A DNA stretch of 64,000 bases from Chitinophagaceae bacterium (GTDB lineage: Bacteria; Bacteroidota; Bacteroidia; Chitinophagales; Chitinophagaceae), in contig JADJYK010000007.1 of the NCBI GenBank assembly GCA_016719815.1, forward strand, positions 124,001-188,000, given 5' to 3'. The translations under genes were made by a program, and so were the position numbers. Position 1 is the first letter of the stretch. The number at the start of each line of letters is the position of its first letter. The notes beneath the pieces are model-generated. The model did no database searches. It saw only the letters and a program-made list of their open reading frames with translations, and was not told the DNA's origin. Positions 44,950 through 55,109 of the stretch are shown here, in pieces.

Positions 44950-46638
44950 TTAATTCTTACGCAGATTTGGATGCGGAGGCTCGATAGTGTTTGGTCCATC
45001 TTCACCTTCTGCAGCAGCACGGAGGTCAACTGTATTACAGTCGCCGCCTTCCTGGCCGTAGTTAAAGATAAAGCGGTCACCATTAATACCTTCTTTATCC
45101 ACCATATAGTTAATTACTGCATTTACATGATCCCAGCTTAATTGCTGTTCTTTCTTATTAGAAGAGCAGTAACCGATTACCACTACTTTACAACCCGGGT
45201 TGTTTCGCATACTGGCAGCAACAGTTGCAAGTACAGCTTTAGCGTCATCGCTGAGTTTGTTAGAACCAGCTTTGAAAGCTACACTTGGTAATGCTCCCAT
45301 TTTTTCTGCACATGTTTTTTCTAATGGAGGAGGAGGATTTTTGCAGCACTCCGGATCCGGGCACTTACCAACACCATCAGCATCAACAGGCTGACAATAA
45401 GTAGGAGTGATAAGTTCTTTATCCTTACAATCAGGAACACCATCACCATCTGTATCCTGAGATACACCATGGCTGTCAACAGGGCAACCTGCAGGTGTTT
45501 GCTCAAGGTCGAACTGATCGGTTACACCATCACCATCAGAATCAGGCAATACCGGCTTAGGCAACTTCATCAGGCGAGGATTGCGGATTTCGCTGTATGC
45601 ATAATCCAGCGGATTCATCCACCATAGTGGTTCTACAGACTTAGCACCAAGGTTAATGTTTAAACCAAGGCTAAGGTAGTTGTAAGAGTCGAAATCACGG
45701 GTTTGAACAGCATCTCCCCATGCATGCTCCTGCCAGCGCTGACCATCAAGAAGGTCATCCTTGATGAAAGTCCACCTGTCTTCCAGGGCAAGGTTCAGCC
45801 TGTTAGATAATTTAAAGGCAACGCCCAAACCAACTGTTCCGGAAGGTTTGAAAGTATCCCCAAACAGTTTAGGGCGGCGTTCACCATGGTTTTCTGCAGG
45901 AGACTCATAAGAATCATCCAGCAGGTTTTTCAATTCTTTCAGCTTCGCCCTGCGATCTGAATAGGCAGATTGAGCGATTGTTGAATAATCATACTTCTGA
46001 TTATTATTTTTTGAGTTCAGGGCATTTACCTTGGTATCATAAATGCTGCCACCTACACCTGCAAAACCATATACGTTGAATCCGGTTTTTGATTTGTTGA
46101 AGCGGACATTATTCAAAGTAATAACACCTTCTATTGAAAGATCCTGAACAACAGTTTTGTAATTGTAATAAACCACGTCAGCTCTTTGTCCAACACCCAG
46201 TTTAGAAACATATTGAATCTGGCCGGATGGAGTTCTGTAGGGTGCGAAATAACCTGCATCATACAACGGTGTATTCTTTTTGTAGTTTTCAGCTACTCTC
46301 CAATGCTGACCCTTACCTATTCCGTACATATACTCTAAACGCATCGAGAAAATGTAACCGAAAGCTTTTCTTACATGGGCGCCAAAACCGGGAGATACGA
46401 ACTTAGCGGGAATATCACCACTTACCTGAAAAAGCCCACCCTTAATACCAATTTCCCATTGGTTACGGGGCTTAGCCGGAAAATTATACTGACCACTTAA
46501 AAATTCCTGATGCTGAGGCATTCTCTTTTCAGGCACCTGAGTGGAATCGTAGTATGTTCCGATTTTTGTTTGTGAGAAAGAACTAACTACAGTAAATAAT
46601 ATTACCGCAGCCAGTAAAAAATACTTTTTGCTTGCCAT
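44950..46638 (-). CDS. OmpA-family outer-membrane protein with TSP3 repeats
   Basis: The product is 562 residues with a signal peptide (YFLLAAVILFTVVSSFSQ). The N-terminal half is a beta-barrel-like region (GIKGGLFQVSGDIPAKF, LEYMYGIGKG). Calcium-binding thrombospondin type 3 motifs follow (DSDGDGVTDQFDLE, DTDGDGVPDCKDKE), then a cysteine-rich linker (CPDPECCKNPPPP) and an OmpA-like peptidoglycan-binding domain (VAFKAGSNKLSDDAKAVLATVA). It probably links outer membrane and cell wall, and is likely abundant given a full-consensus promoter and a strong terminator. The short C-terminal tail after the OmpA fold is unusual. Confidence 0.88.
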   Translation of the reverse strand: MASKKYFLLAAVILFTVVSSFSQTKIGTYYDSTQVPEKRMPQHQEFLSGQYNFPAKPRNQWEIGIKGGLFQVSGDIPAKFVSPGFGAHVRKAFGYIFSMRLEYMYGIGKGQHWRVAENYKKNTPLYDAGYFAPYRTPSGQIQYVSKLGVGQRADVVYYNYKTVVQDLSIEGVITLNNVRFNKSKTGFNVYGFAGVGGSIYDTKVNALNSKNNNQKYDYSTIAQSAYSDRRAKLKELKNLLDDSYESPAENHGERRPKLFGDTFKPSGTVGLGVAFKLSNRLNLALEDRWTFIKDDLLDGQRWQEHAWGDAVQTRDFDSYNYLSLGLNINLGAKSVEPLWWMNPLDYAYSEIRNPRLMKLPKPVLPDSDGDGVTDQFDLEQTPAGCPVDSHGVSQDTDGDGVPDCKDKELITPTYCQPVDADGVGKCPDPECCKNPPPPLEKTCAEKMGALPSVAFKAGSNKLSDDAKAVLATVAASMRNNPGCKVVVIGYCSSNKKEQQLSWDHVNAVINYMVDKEGINGDRFIFNYGQEGGDCNTVDLRAAAEGEDGPNTIEPPHPNLRKN

Positions 46639-46677
46639 AACTAAGAATTAGATTGTGAAACAATGTCCAAATATGGG

Positions 46678-46708
46678 CAAAAATAGAAACTAAGTACTAA
46701 TAACCAAA
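46678..46708 (-). promoter_or_regulatory. Full-consensus promoter for the OmpA-like gene
   Basis: Read on the minus strand: TTTG (46708-46705), 19-bp spacer, TATTTTTG (46685-46678). The start codon at 46638 leaves a leader of about 35 nt. Confidence 0.75.
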
Positions 46709-46829
46709 ATTTTATATGATTAATTCCTTTCTTTGCCTGTTATTTTTCAATTACTTAGTCCATTTTCAGGCTTAATATGTTGCATTACCAAATAATTATT
46801 TTTTTGCCCGTAAATTGCTCCACTAACGG

Positions 46830-47792
46830 ATGAAGTTACCCACAGACCTTTTAAAAACCGAGTTGCAGGTATTTGAGACCCGCTTTAAAGAGGCCGTACG
46901 CAGTAATGCCCCTCTGCTTGACCGCATAATGCGGTATATCGTTAAGAGAAAGGGGAAACAGCTGCGGCCCATGTTTGTGTTATTGTCGGCCAAACTAAAC
47001 GGAGAAATCAATGATCCCGCCTACAGAGCCGCTTCACTGGTGGAACTGCTTCACACGGCTACCCTGGTGCATGATGATGTTGTGGATGACTCTATGGAGC
47101 GAAGAGGTTTTTTTTCAACTTATGCCTTATGGAAAGCAAAAGCCAACGTTCTTATTGGTGATTACCTGCTGGCCAAAGGTTTACTATTATCGCTGGATAA
47201 CAGCGATTATCAAATACTACGCATTCTTTCTGATGCAGTTCGAAAAATGAGTGAAGGAGAGTTGCTTCAACTCGAAAAAGCACGGAGCCTTAACCTGAAA
47301 GAGGATATTTATTATGAAATCATCCGTAATAAAACTGCATCATTTCTTGCTTCTGCCTGTGCTGCCGGTGCCTGGAGCACATCCCGGGATGAAGAGATAA
47401 CGGAAAAAATGAGATTATTTGGTGAAAAGACGGGTATGGCTTTTCAGATTAAAGATGACCTGTTTGACTATGCCAGTGAAAATGTAGGTAAGCCAACCGG
47501 TAATGACATCAAGGAAAAAAAACTTACCCTTCCGCTTATTTATACACTCAATAATATTGACCGGGAAACCCGAAGAAAGATAATATATATAGTAAAAAAC
47601 AATAATAACGATAAGCAAAAAGTGAAATGGGTGATTGAGCAAGTAGAAAAAAGCGGTGGCATTAATTATGCTATTGACAGAATGAACCAGTTTAAAAATG
47701 AAGCCCTGTCTGTCTTGCATGGCTTTCCGGCTAGTCCCGAAAGACAGGGCCTTGAAGACATGGTTCTTTTTGTAACCGACCGTAAATACTAA
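46830..47792 (+). CDS. Polyprenyl diphosphate synthase
   Basis: The product is a 320-residue trans-isoprenyl diphosphate synthase. The first aspartate-rich motif is LVHDDVVDDSMERR, the second QIKDDLFDY, and the substrate motif KGKQLRPMFVLLSAK opens the fold. It condenses isopentenyl diphosphate into long chains for the menaquinone tail, fitting mqnB and mqnD in this window. Bacteroidota homologues are often called octaprenyl or all-trans-heptaprenyl synthase; chain length is set by residues before the first motif and is not assigned here. recJ follows after 40 bp. Confidence 0.92.
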   Translation: MKLPTDLLKTELQVFETRFKEAVRSNAPLLDRIMRYIVKRKGKQLRPMFVLLSAKLNGEINDPAYRAASLVELLHTATLVHDDVVDDSMERRGFFSTYALWKAKANVLIGDYLLAKGLLLSLDNSDYQILRILSDAVRKMSEGELLQLEKARSLNLKEDIYYEIIRNKTASFLASACAAGAWSTSRDEEITEKMRLFGEKTGMAFQIKDDLFDYASENVGKPTGNDIKEKKLTLPLIYTLNNIDRETRRKIIYIVKNNNNDKQKVKWVIEQVEKSGGINYAIDRMNQFKNEALSVLHGFPASPERQGLEDMVLFVTDRKY

Positions 47793-47832
47793 CTCATCTC
47801 TAAATTAGCAGTACTAAAACCGATAACGGGCA

Positions 47833-49529
47833 ATGGAGAAGCGTTGGAATATTCTTAGAGCTGATGAGACTGCCCTGCAAGCGTTGCAGGAGCAGCTTAA
47901 AATACATCCTGTTTTATGTAAAATTTTGGTTCAGCGGGGTATCTCCAACTTTGATAAATCAAAACATTTTTTCAGGCCCCAACTTTCTGACCTGCACGAT
48001 CCATGGCTTATGAAAGACATGGACAAAGCTGTAGAGCGGATTATTAAAGCAAAAAACAGCGACGAAAAATACTTGTCTTCGGAGATTATGATGTAGATGG
48101 TACTACTGCAGTAGCCAGCATGTATCGTTTTCTGAAGAAAATTCACACACATACTGGTTTCTATATTCCACATCGTTATCGTGAAGGATACGGCGTTAGT
48201 AAAGCAGGTATTGACTATGCAAAAGAAAACGGATTTACACTTATTGTTTCTCTTGACTGCGGAATAAAATCTGCTGATCTTATTGCCTATTCAAAAGATC
48301 TGGGTATTGATTTTATTGTTTGCGATCACCATTTGCCCGATAAAACACTACCCCCGGCTGTTGCCATTTTAAATCCAAAACAAGATGATTGTGCCTATCC
48401 TTACAAAGAACTATGCGGATGTGGCGTTGGATTTAAACTGATGCAGGCGCTGACAGACAAGCTGGATTTGCATCCGGATACTGCCTTTCAATATCTCGAT
48501 CTGCTGGCAACAGCCATCGCTGCTGATATTGTACCTATTACAGGGGAAAACAGGATACTCGCCCATCACGGACTTTTAAAAGCTAACCAGGAACCCAATA
48601 ATGGAATAAAGGCTTTGGCAAAACTTAGCGGGTTAATTACAGAACTGCACATAACCAATCTGGTGTTTATGATTGCCCCAAGAGTAAATGCCGCCGGAAG
48701 AATGGATGATGCCACCAAAGCCGTGGAAATGTTTATTGCCGAAACTGAAGAGGATGCACTGAAGTATGCAGAGATGCTTCACAGCGATAATACCGAAAGG
48801 AAAGAAGCGGATAAAACAATTACGGAAGAGGCCCTTGCCCAAATAAGTGAAAACGAGGAATGGAAAAAAAGAAAATCTACAGTTGTTTTCAGGCCACACT
48901 GGCATAAGGGTGTTGTTGGCATTGTGGCGTCACGGTTAATTGAAACCTGGTACCGGCCAACAATTGTTCTTACCCAATCGGGAGACTATGCAGCCGGAAG
49001 TGCCCGTAGTGTGCCCGGCTTTAACCTCTACGAGGCAATACATGCCTGCCGGGAACATTTACTTGGTTATGGTGGCCATTTTGCAGCCGCAGGCATGACT
49101 CTCGAACTTGACCAGGTAGATGCATTCAGGGAAAAATTTGAAAAGGTAGTTTCCTCCAGCATTACCGCTGACATGCTGATACCGGAAATAGTTATTGATG
49201 CGGAGATTGAGCTTAAGGATATAAGGCAGCCTTTATATGATATTATCAGCCAGATGGAGCCTTATGGGCCAGAAAATCTCCGGCCCGTTTTTATTACTAA
49301 AAAGGTTACAGATACCGGATGGTCTAAAATTGTAAAAGAGCAGCACCTGCGTTTTTCTGTAAAAAAAGACAACGTAACCATCAGCGGAATCGGATTTAAT
49401 ATGGCGGACAAATATGAACTGCTGCAACAAAAAAAACAAATTGATATTGTATACACCATTGAAGTAAACGAATGGAAAGGAAACACCTCGCTGCAAATAA
49501 GAGTTATTGACTGCCGGCTTTCAACATAG
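47833..49529 (+). CDS. recJ: Single-stranded-DNA exonuclease RecJ (frameshifted)
   Basis: RecJ degrades single-stranded DNA 5' to 3' in recombination and mismatch repair. The first piece (47833-48096) ends just before the active site; adding one A to the A5 run at 48065-48069 restores ILVFGDYDVDGTTAVASMYRF and joins the second piece (48120-49529). The DHH metal motif (VCDHHLPD), the DHHA1 nucleotide-binding glycines (GYGGHFAAAGMTLE) and the C-terminal OB fold are all present. The restored length of about 566 residues is normal. As written the DYDVDG motif is interrupted, so an uncorrected annotation would miss the catalytic site. Confidence 0.94.
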
Positions 49530-49575
49530 AGCCTATCCTGAATTTCTCACTACATTTGATATCCAAATTTTTATC

Positions 49576-50793
49576 ATGAAAAGATTTGTACTTTCTTTTT
49601 TAATAATATCAGGCATTGTCTTTTACAACGCAACCGCACAAAGCAGTTTAACCACTCTAGATATTGTGAGCTGGAACCTGGAGTTTTTTGGTGCACCGTA
49701 TAACAGTGGTCCGAACGATAAAGATTTGCAGGAACTTAATGCAAAAAAAATAATGCGTTATTTCGATGCCGACATTTACGGACTTGCTGAGATTGTTGAC
49801 ACTACCCATCTCCGAAAGCTCAGAGATTCGCTGGGTACAAATTTTGAGTACATCATTGCCCCTTACAGCACAGATGGAGCCATTGGTACAAATGGCTGGA
49901 GGCAAAGTCAGAAGCTTGCATTTCTTTACAAGAAGAACATATTCTTTAACATTAGCACAAGAGGGCTGATGCTCAATAGTTCCTCAGCTGTTTCTAACTG
50001 GGCCAATGGCCGTGTTCCTTTTTTAATGAAAGCAGATGCAACCATCAATGGTATTACAAAAACGCTCCATTTTATTGTTATTCATGGCAAAGCTGGCAGT
50101 ACAGCGTCTGATTATAACAAGCGGCTTGCCGGTGCCCAGGAATTAAAAGACACACTGGACGCACATTTTTCTTCTGCTACGACATTTATTATTGGCGACT
50201 ATAACGATGCATTAAATACCAGTATTTATACCGGGGCTTCCGTTAGCTCTTATACTTCAATTGTAACCGACAGTACTGATACAGACCATTATAAATCTAT
50301 CACTCTCCCATTAGGTGCAGCCGGACAAACAACAATGATCAACTTTCCAAATGTTATAGACAATCATGTTATTTCCAATGAAGCCAAAGTTTTTTATGTA
50401 CCTGCATCCGCACAGGTAAGAACAGATGTAACAACCATTATTCCGGATTATGTTACGGCACATAACACTTCTGACCATTACCCGGTATTTTCAAAATATA
50501 ATCTGGCCGGTGTCGTAACGGGAGTACCGGCCGTTTCACTGGCAGTATCAGGCTTTAAAGTCTTTCCCAATCCATTTGAAACTGATTTGCAGATTGTGGC
50601 TACAAAAAATATTACTAATGCCCATTTCAGTATATACAATGAGCAAGGCCAGCTATTATACCGGCATAGTACCGGATTTATTAACCTGGGTACAACTTAT
50701 AATCCTGTATTACCTCATTTAGCTTCAGGTGTTTATTTTCTTTACATTGAAACAAAAGAAATGAAAACAGTTGTTAAACTTACCAAACTTTAA
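49576..50793 (+). CDS. Secreted endonuclease/exonuclease/phosphatase-family protein with T9SS sorting domain
   Basis: The product is 405 residues. The ATG at 49576 begins a signal peptide (MKRFVLSFLIISGIVFYNATAQ). The EEP domain shows the asparagine motif (VSWNLEFFG), the metal glutamate (IYGLAEIVDT), the region VIHGKAGS, IIGDYNDALN and the terminal histidine (TSDHYPVFS). A C-terminal type A sorting domain follows (FKVFPNPFETDLQIV, GQLLYRHSTG, LASGVYFLYIE), so T9SS should export it to the surface. Substrates of this fold range from DNA/RNA to phosphoinositides; nucleic acid is likely from context. It lies 46 bp after recJ and convergent with the repeat-protein operon. Confidence 0.88.
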   Translation: MKRFVLSFLIISGIVFYNATAQSSLTTLDIVSWNLEFFGAPYNSGPNDKDLQELNAKKIMRYFDADIYGLAEIVDTTHLRKLRDSLGTNFEYIIAPYSTDGAIGTNGWRQSQKLAFLYKKNIFFNISTRGLMLNSSSAVSNWANGRVPFLMKADATINGITKTLHFIVIHGKAGSTASDYNKRLAGAQELKDTLDAHFSSATTFIIGDYNDALNTSIYTGASVSSYTSIVTDSTDTDHYKSITLPLGAAGQTTMINFPNVIDNHVISNEAKVFYVPASAQVRTDVTTIIPDYVTAHNTSDHYPVFSKYNLAGVVTGVPAVSLAVSGFKVFPNPFETDLQIVATKNITNAHFSIYNEQGQLLYRHSTGFINLGTTYNPVLPHLASGVYFLYIETKEMKTVVKLTKL

Positions 50794-50814
50794 ACGTTCT
50801 TATCTAGTACATAA

Positions 50815-50846
50815 AAAAGAGGTGATCCGGACTGGTCACCTCTTTT
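50815..50846. terminator. Bidirectional terminator between convergent genes
   Basis: AAAAGAGGTGA (50815-50825) pairs perfectly with TCACCTCTTTT (50836-50846) around a 10-nt loop, serving the secreted EEP gene and the repeat-protein operon. Confidence 0.88.
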
Positions 50847-50862
50847 CATTTAACTATCTGTA

Positions 50863-53800
50863 TTAGAATATACTGATCATTCTTGTTGCAACAAGGTCTT
50901 CATCATGAATAAGTAATACAGTGTAAACTCCCGGAGTTAACGTTGCCGGAATTGTAAATACCTGATTGATGAAATCAGCCTGAACATTCATATCCTTTTG
51001 AAACACCATTTGCCCGGTGCTGTTAAAGAACAACAGGCCATAGTAACCTGGCTTCAGTTTATCCTTAGTAAGTCTTACTTCTGTTCCCCTTTGTGCGGGT
51101 GCAGGATACAGGTAAAAGCCCTGATTGATTGAAGGAAGCGTAATTGACTGTTGTAAGCCATATGAAGTGCCTCCGTTATTTACAGCATAGGCTTTATAAT
51201 AATAGGTCGCCCCCTGCACCAAACCGCTCAGATTTGCAGAGAAATTACCGGCAGTCAGGTTAGAAGCAGAAACCTTTATTCCGGTACCATTAACAAACCC
51301 GTTAATACCACTGTATTCAATTCCATAAGCAGTAACATTTGAACAACCTGTAGCCGATATAGAACCGGCCAATGTACCACTGTGGTTATTAAGATTAGAT
51401 GAAGTACCGGTAACTACCGTTGCCATTGTATTTACTCCTGTGCCCGAAGCAGAAACATTAACTGTGACAGCAAAACCACCTCCGGCAACCGGAATATTGC
51501 CAATATAATCCTGAACAGCGCTTGGCGTAAACTTTACATACACAACCTGGCTGAATGTTCCTCCGGCTTGTGTAAGGGTCAAAGATGCAGTATATGTTCC
51601 TCCGGATGTGGTGGAGAAAGTATATCCAGCCAGCGGGCCAACATTAATATTTGCATTAGAAAGGAAAGCACCATTTATAGTAAAAGAATTTGGACCAGCC
51701 GTTGTATTGATACATGTATTGCCAAACGGATTCAATGCTGTAGCAGTCAGTGCTATTGGAACGGCGGCAGTTGTGAATGTTTGTTGTGCTCCATATACAG
51801 TTCCGCCTCCGTTTGTTGCATAAGCTCTATAGTAATACACTGTACTGGCGGCCAATCCTGTGAGTGCAGATGTGTAACTGCCACCACTCAGGTTAGATGA
51901 TGCTACCTGTGTACCGGTTCCGTTAACGAAGCCATTTGTCGTGCTGTATTCAATTCCGTATGCAGTAACATTCGAACAACCAGTTGCAGTAATTAAACCA
52001 GCGGTTGTTGCACTGTTGTATGTTATTGCAGATGCTGCACCGGTAGTAACAGATGCCGTAGTGTTTATTCCGTTTCCAATTACTAATACATTTACCGGGG
52101 TGGAAAGGCCACCTCCATTTACAAGAATATTACCACTATAAGATACAAGACCAATTGGTGTAAACTTCACAAATACCTGCTGACTGAAAGTTCCGCCAGG
52201 TTGGGTTAAACTCAGAGATGCAGTATATGTTCCGCTGGATGTGGTGGAGAATGTATAACCACCTAACGGGCCAACGGTTACGTTTGCAGCTGTAAGATTA
52301 GTGCCGGTTATTGTAAATGAATTTGGCCCCACCGTTGTGTTTATACATACACCTCCAAAAGCAGTAAGGGCATTTGCTGTAATACCCGGTGTGGCAGTAA
52401 CAAATGATTCCTGTGCACCCCATACTGTACCTCCGGCATTTGTAGCATAGGCCTTAAAATAATAAGTAGCAGATGGTACCAGCCCCGTTATTCCTGCAGT
52501 AAAGTTTCCACCACTCAGGTTTGAAGAAGCAACCTGTGTACCACTGCCCTTAACAAAACCATTTGATGTGCTGTATTCAATTCCATATGCTGTTAAGGCA
52601 GAGCAGCCGGTTGCTGTAATTGAACCTGCTGCGGTTGCTGATACAGAAGTTATTGCACTTGCTGATCCGGTTGTAACAGCGGGAGCAGTATTGATGCCTG
52701 CACCAACTGCAGCCACATTAATTGAGGAAGCACCACCACCCGCTACAGGAATATTTCCATTATAGGATTGTACTGCGATTGGAGTGAACATTACAAACAC
52801 CTCTTGGGTAAATGTCCCACCAGGCTGAGTTAATGTCAGCGATGCTGAATATGTACCAGCCGATGTTGTTGCAAAAGTATATCCGGCCAACGGACCAACT
52901 GTAATGTCGGCAGTTGTTAGGGCAGAACCATTTATTGTAAATGAATTCGGGCCTGCTGCTATATTCAGACAAACATCACCAAATGCCGTTAGCGCTGTTG
53001 CATTGATTGAAGGAGTCAAAGAAAGGGTAGTAAATGTTTGCTCGGGGCCATAAGCAGTACCACCTGCATTTGTTGCAAACGCTTTATAATAATAAGGAGT
53101 ATTAGGTGTTAACCCTGTCAGATCAGAGGTAAAGTTGCCGCCACTAAGATTTGATGAAGCTACCTGCGTACCTGTTCCGTTCACAAAACCTGAAGTAGTA
53201 CTGTACTCAATTCCATAAACCGTTATTGCAGAACAGCCATTAGCCAATATGCTGCCTGCCGCAGTAGCTGAAGTTGTTGTAATACTGCTTGCAGAACCAG
53301 TAGAAACAGAAGGCAATGTATTTACACCAGCACCAACTGCAGCCACATTAATAGAGGCGGCACCACCACCCGCAACAACTATGTTACCACCATACGACTG
53401 AACAGCAGACGGGTCGAATTTAACAAACACTTCCTGACTGAATGAGCCACCGGGCTGTGTAAATGTAAGAGTAGATGTATAAGTACCACCAGCAGTTGTC
53501 GAATAGGTAAATCCGGGCAGGGCAGCTACTGTAACATCAACTGCGGTAAGATCGGCACCTGTAATAGTAAACGAATTAGGACCAGCAGTGAAGTTTATGC
53601 AGACATCTCCAAATGCTGTTAATGCTGTTGCACTAAGAGCCGGAACAGGTACTGCTAAAGTCGTAAATGTCTGTTCTGTACCATATGAGGTCCCTCCGTT
53701 ATTGGTAGCATAGGCCTTATAATAATAGGGCGTATTTGCAGTCAGGCCTGCCAGGTTAGCAGAAAAATTTCCACCACTCAGATTTGAGGAAGCCACCTGT

Positions 53801-55041
53801 GTACCTGTTCCGTTTGCAAAGCCGCTTGTTGTGCTGTATTCAATTCCATATCCTGTAACTGCAGTACAACCATTGGCTGTAATACTGCCGGGAGCAGCAG
53901 CAGTTGTTTGAGTAATAGAAGTTGCGGGAGTTCCGGTAGTTACCGAAGGAGCCGTATTAACACCAGCACCTGAAGCCGCAGCATTAACCGTAGACGCTGC
54001 ACCACCGCCGCTTACAACAATATTTCCATTATACGATTGAACAGCAGTTGGGGTCAACTTCACAAACACCTGCTGAGAGAAAGTGCCGCCTGCCTGAGGG
54101 ACACTTAATGTAGTGGAGTAAGTGCCGCCGGCAGTTGTTGAATAGGTATAACCTGCCAATGCCGCCACATCAACATTTGCAGTTGTGAGGTTAGAACCTG
54201 ATATAGTAAACGAGTTCGGACCAGCTTCTGTATTGAGGCAAATGTTGCCAAATGCAGACAAAGGAGACGAAATGGTTAACGAAGGTATTGCAGCACCTGA
54301 AGGTGTAACATCAGCCCATGTTGTACCAACTCTTATCTCATCAATATCAACAGGAGCAGTTTCTGGATCACTGTCCTGCCTTAGCAAGATTCTTTCTATA
54401 CCCGCTGTTGAGATATCGGTTCCTGGTGCAGCAGTAATATCTGCTGCAGGTTCGGCTACACCAATTGCAGATGTGTTCAGCCAAAGTTTAGCCACATCGT
54501 TTGCCGTTCCGGCAATAATCTCATACGCCGCAACAACAAAATAATTTGTACCTGGATCTAACTCATTTGGAAGCCACGAAACAACTGAATTACTTCTTGT
54601 CGCAACCCCAATATTGTATTTGCCGGCAGTTGTGCTTGCCCTTGTCCATATTACTGCACCGAAGTTTGAAGTTGATGCAGTTTGTATTATTCCAATAAAA
54701 TAACCTCCCGTCGCATCCAAAAGCCCAAGCGATGTGGTATTGAGAATAAAAGAATAATACACAGTTCCGGAAGTTTGGGCAGTGAAGGAACGGTAATAAT
54801 CTGTTCCTGCACCGGCAAAAGAAACTTTATTTCCTGCAGAACTTGCAAGTCCCGGATAAGTTAAATTTCCTGAGGTTACAAGTATAGAATCGCCTGTATT
54901 TACCTTTAACCATAGGCCTCCGCTCTGGGCTGAAAGACCTTCTGTAGCATGTGGTGTGTAATTGAAAGGCTCATACATCAACTGAGCTTTTATTACAAAA
55001 GCCATAAGAAGGAATGATCCCACAGAAAAAATCTTCTTCAT
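50863..55041 (-). CDS. Giant T9SS-exported protein with five tandem Ig-like/FN3-like units
   Basis: The product is about 1,392 residues. The ATG at 55041 gives a signal peptide (MKKIFSVGSFLLMAFVIKAQ). Residues about 25-245 form a jelly-roll-like domain (YEPFNYTPHATEGLS, IDEIRVGTTWADV). Five units of about 210 residues follow. Each has an Ig-like half starting near AFGDVC with GPNSFTI, GYTFSTT and GGTFSQ, and an FN3-like half with ATGCS, AYGIEYST, GTGTQVASSNLSGG and YYYKAYATN. The C-terminus is a type A T9SS sorting domain (FYLYPAPAQRGTEV, LTPGVYTVLLIH). It is the last gene of the receptor-DUF5689 operon and may bind a surface ligand or present the complex. Function is inferred from context only. 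Confidence 0.85.
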   Translation of the reverse strand: MKKIFSVGSFLLMAFVIKAQLMYEPFNYTPHATEGLSAQSGGLWLKVNTGDSILVTSGNLTYPGLASSAGNKVSFAGAGTDYYRSFTAQTSGTVYYSFILNTTSLGLLDATGGYFIGIIQTASTSNFGAVIWTRASTTAGKYNIGVATRSNSVVSWLPNELDPGTNYFVVAAYEIIAGTANDVAKLWLNTSAIGVAEPAADITAAPGTDISTAGIERILLRQDSDPETAPVDIDEIRVGTTWADVTPSGAAIPSLTISSPLSAFGNICLNTEAGPNSFTISGSNLTTANVDVAALAGYTYSTTAGGTYSTTLSVPQAGGTFSQQVFVKLTPTAVQSYNGNIVVSGGGAASTVNAAASGAGVNTAPSVTTGTPATSITQTTAAAPGSITANGCTAVTGYGIEYSTTSGFANGTGTQVASSNLSGGNFSANLAGLTANTPYYYKAYATNNGGTSYGTEQTFTTLAVPVPALSATALTAFGDVCINFTAGPNSFTITGADLTAVDVTVAALPGFTYSTTAGGTYTSTLTFTQPGGSFSQEVFVKFDPSAVQSYGGNIVVAGGGAASINVAAVGAGVNTLPSVSTGSASSITTTSATAAGSILANGCSAITVYGIEYSTTSGFVNGTGTQVASSNLSGGNFTSDLTGLTPNTPYYYKAFATNAGGTAYGPEQTFTTLSLTPSINATALTAFGDVCLNIAAGPNSFTINGSALTTADITVGPLAGYTFATTSAGTYSASLTLTQPGGTFTQEVFVMFTPIAVQSYNGNIPVAGGGASSINVAAVGAGINTAPAVTTGSASAITSVSATAAGSITATGCSALTAYGIEYSTSNGFVKGSGTQVASSNLSGGNFTAGITGLVPSATYYFKAYATNAGGTVWGAQESFVTATPGITANALTAFGGVCINTTVGPNSFTITGTNLTAANVTVGPLGGYTFSTTSSGTYTASLSLTQPGGTFSQQVFVKFTPIGLVSYSGNILVNGGGLSTPVNVLVIGNGINTTASVTTGAASAITYNSATTAGLITATGCSNVTAYGIEYSTTNGFVNGTGTQVASSNLSGGSYTSALTGLAASTVYYYRAYATNGGGTVYGAQQTFTTAAVPIALTATALNPFGNTCINTTAGPNSFTINGAFLSNANINVGPLAGYTFSTTSGGTYTASLTLTQAGGTFSQVVYVKFTPSAVQDYIGNIPVAGGGFAVTVNVSASGTGVNTMATVVTGTSSNLNNHSGTLAGSISATGCSNVTAYGIEYSGINGFVNGTGIKVSASNLTAGNFSANLSGLVQGATYYYKAYAVNNGGTSYGLQQSITLPSINQGFYLYPAPAQRGTEVRLTKDKLKPGYYGLLFFNSTGQMVFQKDMNVQADFINQVFTIPATLTPGVYTVLLIHDEDLVATRMISIF
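51135..54290 (-). repeat. Five tandem coding repeats of about 630 bp
   Basis: The repeats begin (in translation order) near 54290, 53655, 53030, 52400 and 51765. Each encodes the same two-module unit with at least two conserved cysteines. High similarity at DNA level makes unit gain or loss, and assembly collapse, possible. Confidence 0.85.
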
Positions 55042-55109
55042 ATCTGTTCTTTTTATAAAAATGCTTTTAGAATAATCTACAATGCTAACTCGCCTGCAGA
55101 TAAATATTT

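Noticed and set aside
47833..48130. Programmed frameshifting in recJ, fabH or coaBC
   Set aside because: The sites are plain A or T runs without a slippery heptamer plus downstream structure, and the families do not use frameshifting; error is simpler.
51135..54290. Repeat array considered as CRISPR or satellite DNA
   Set aside because: Repeats are 630 bp, in frame, and code for protein modules; no short repeat-spacer pattern.
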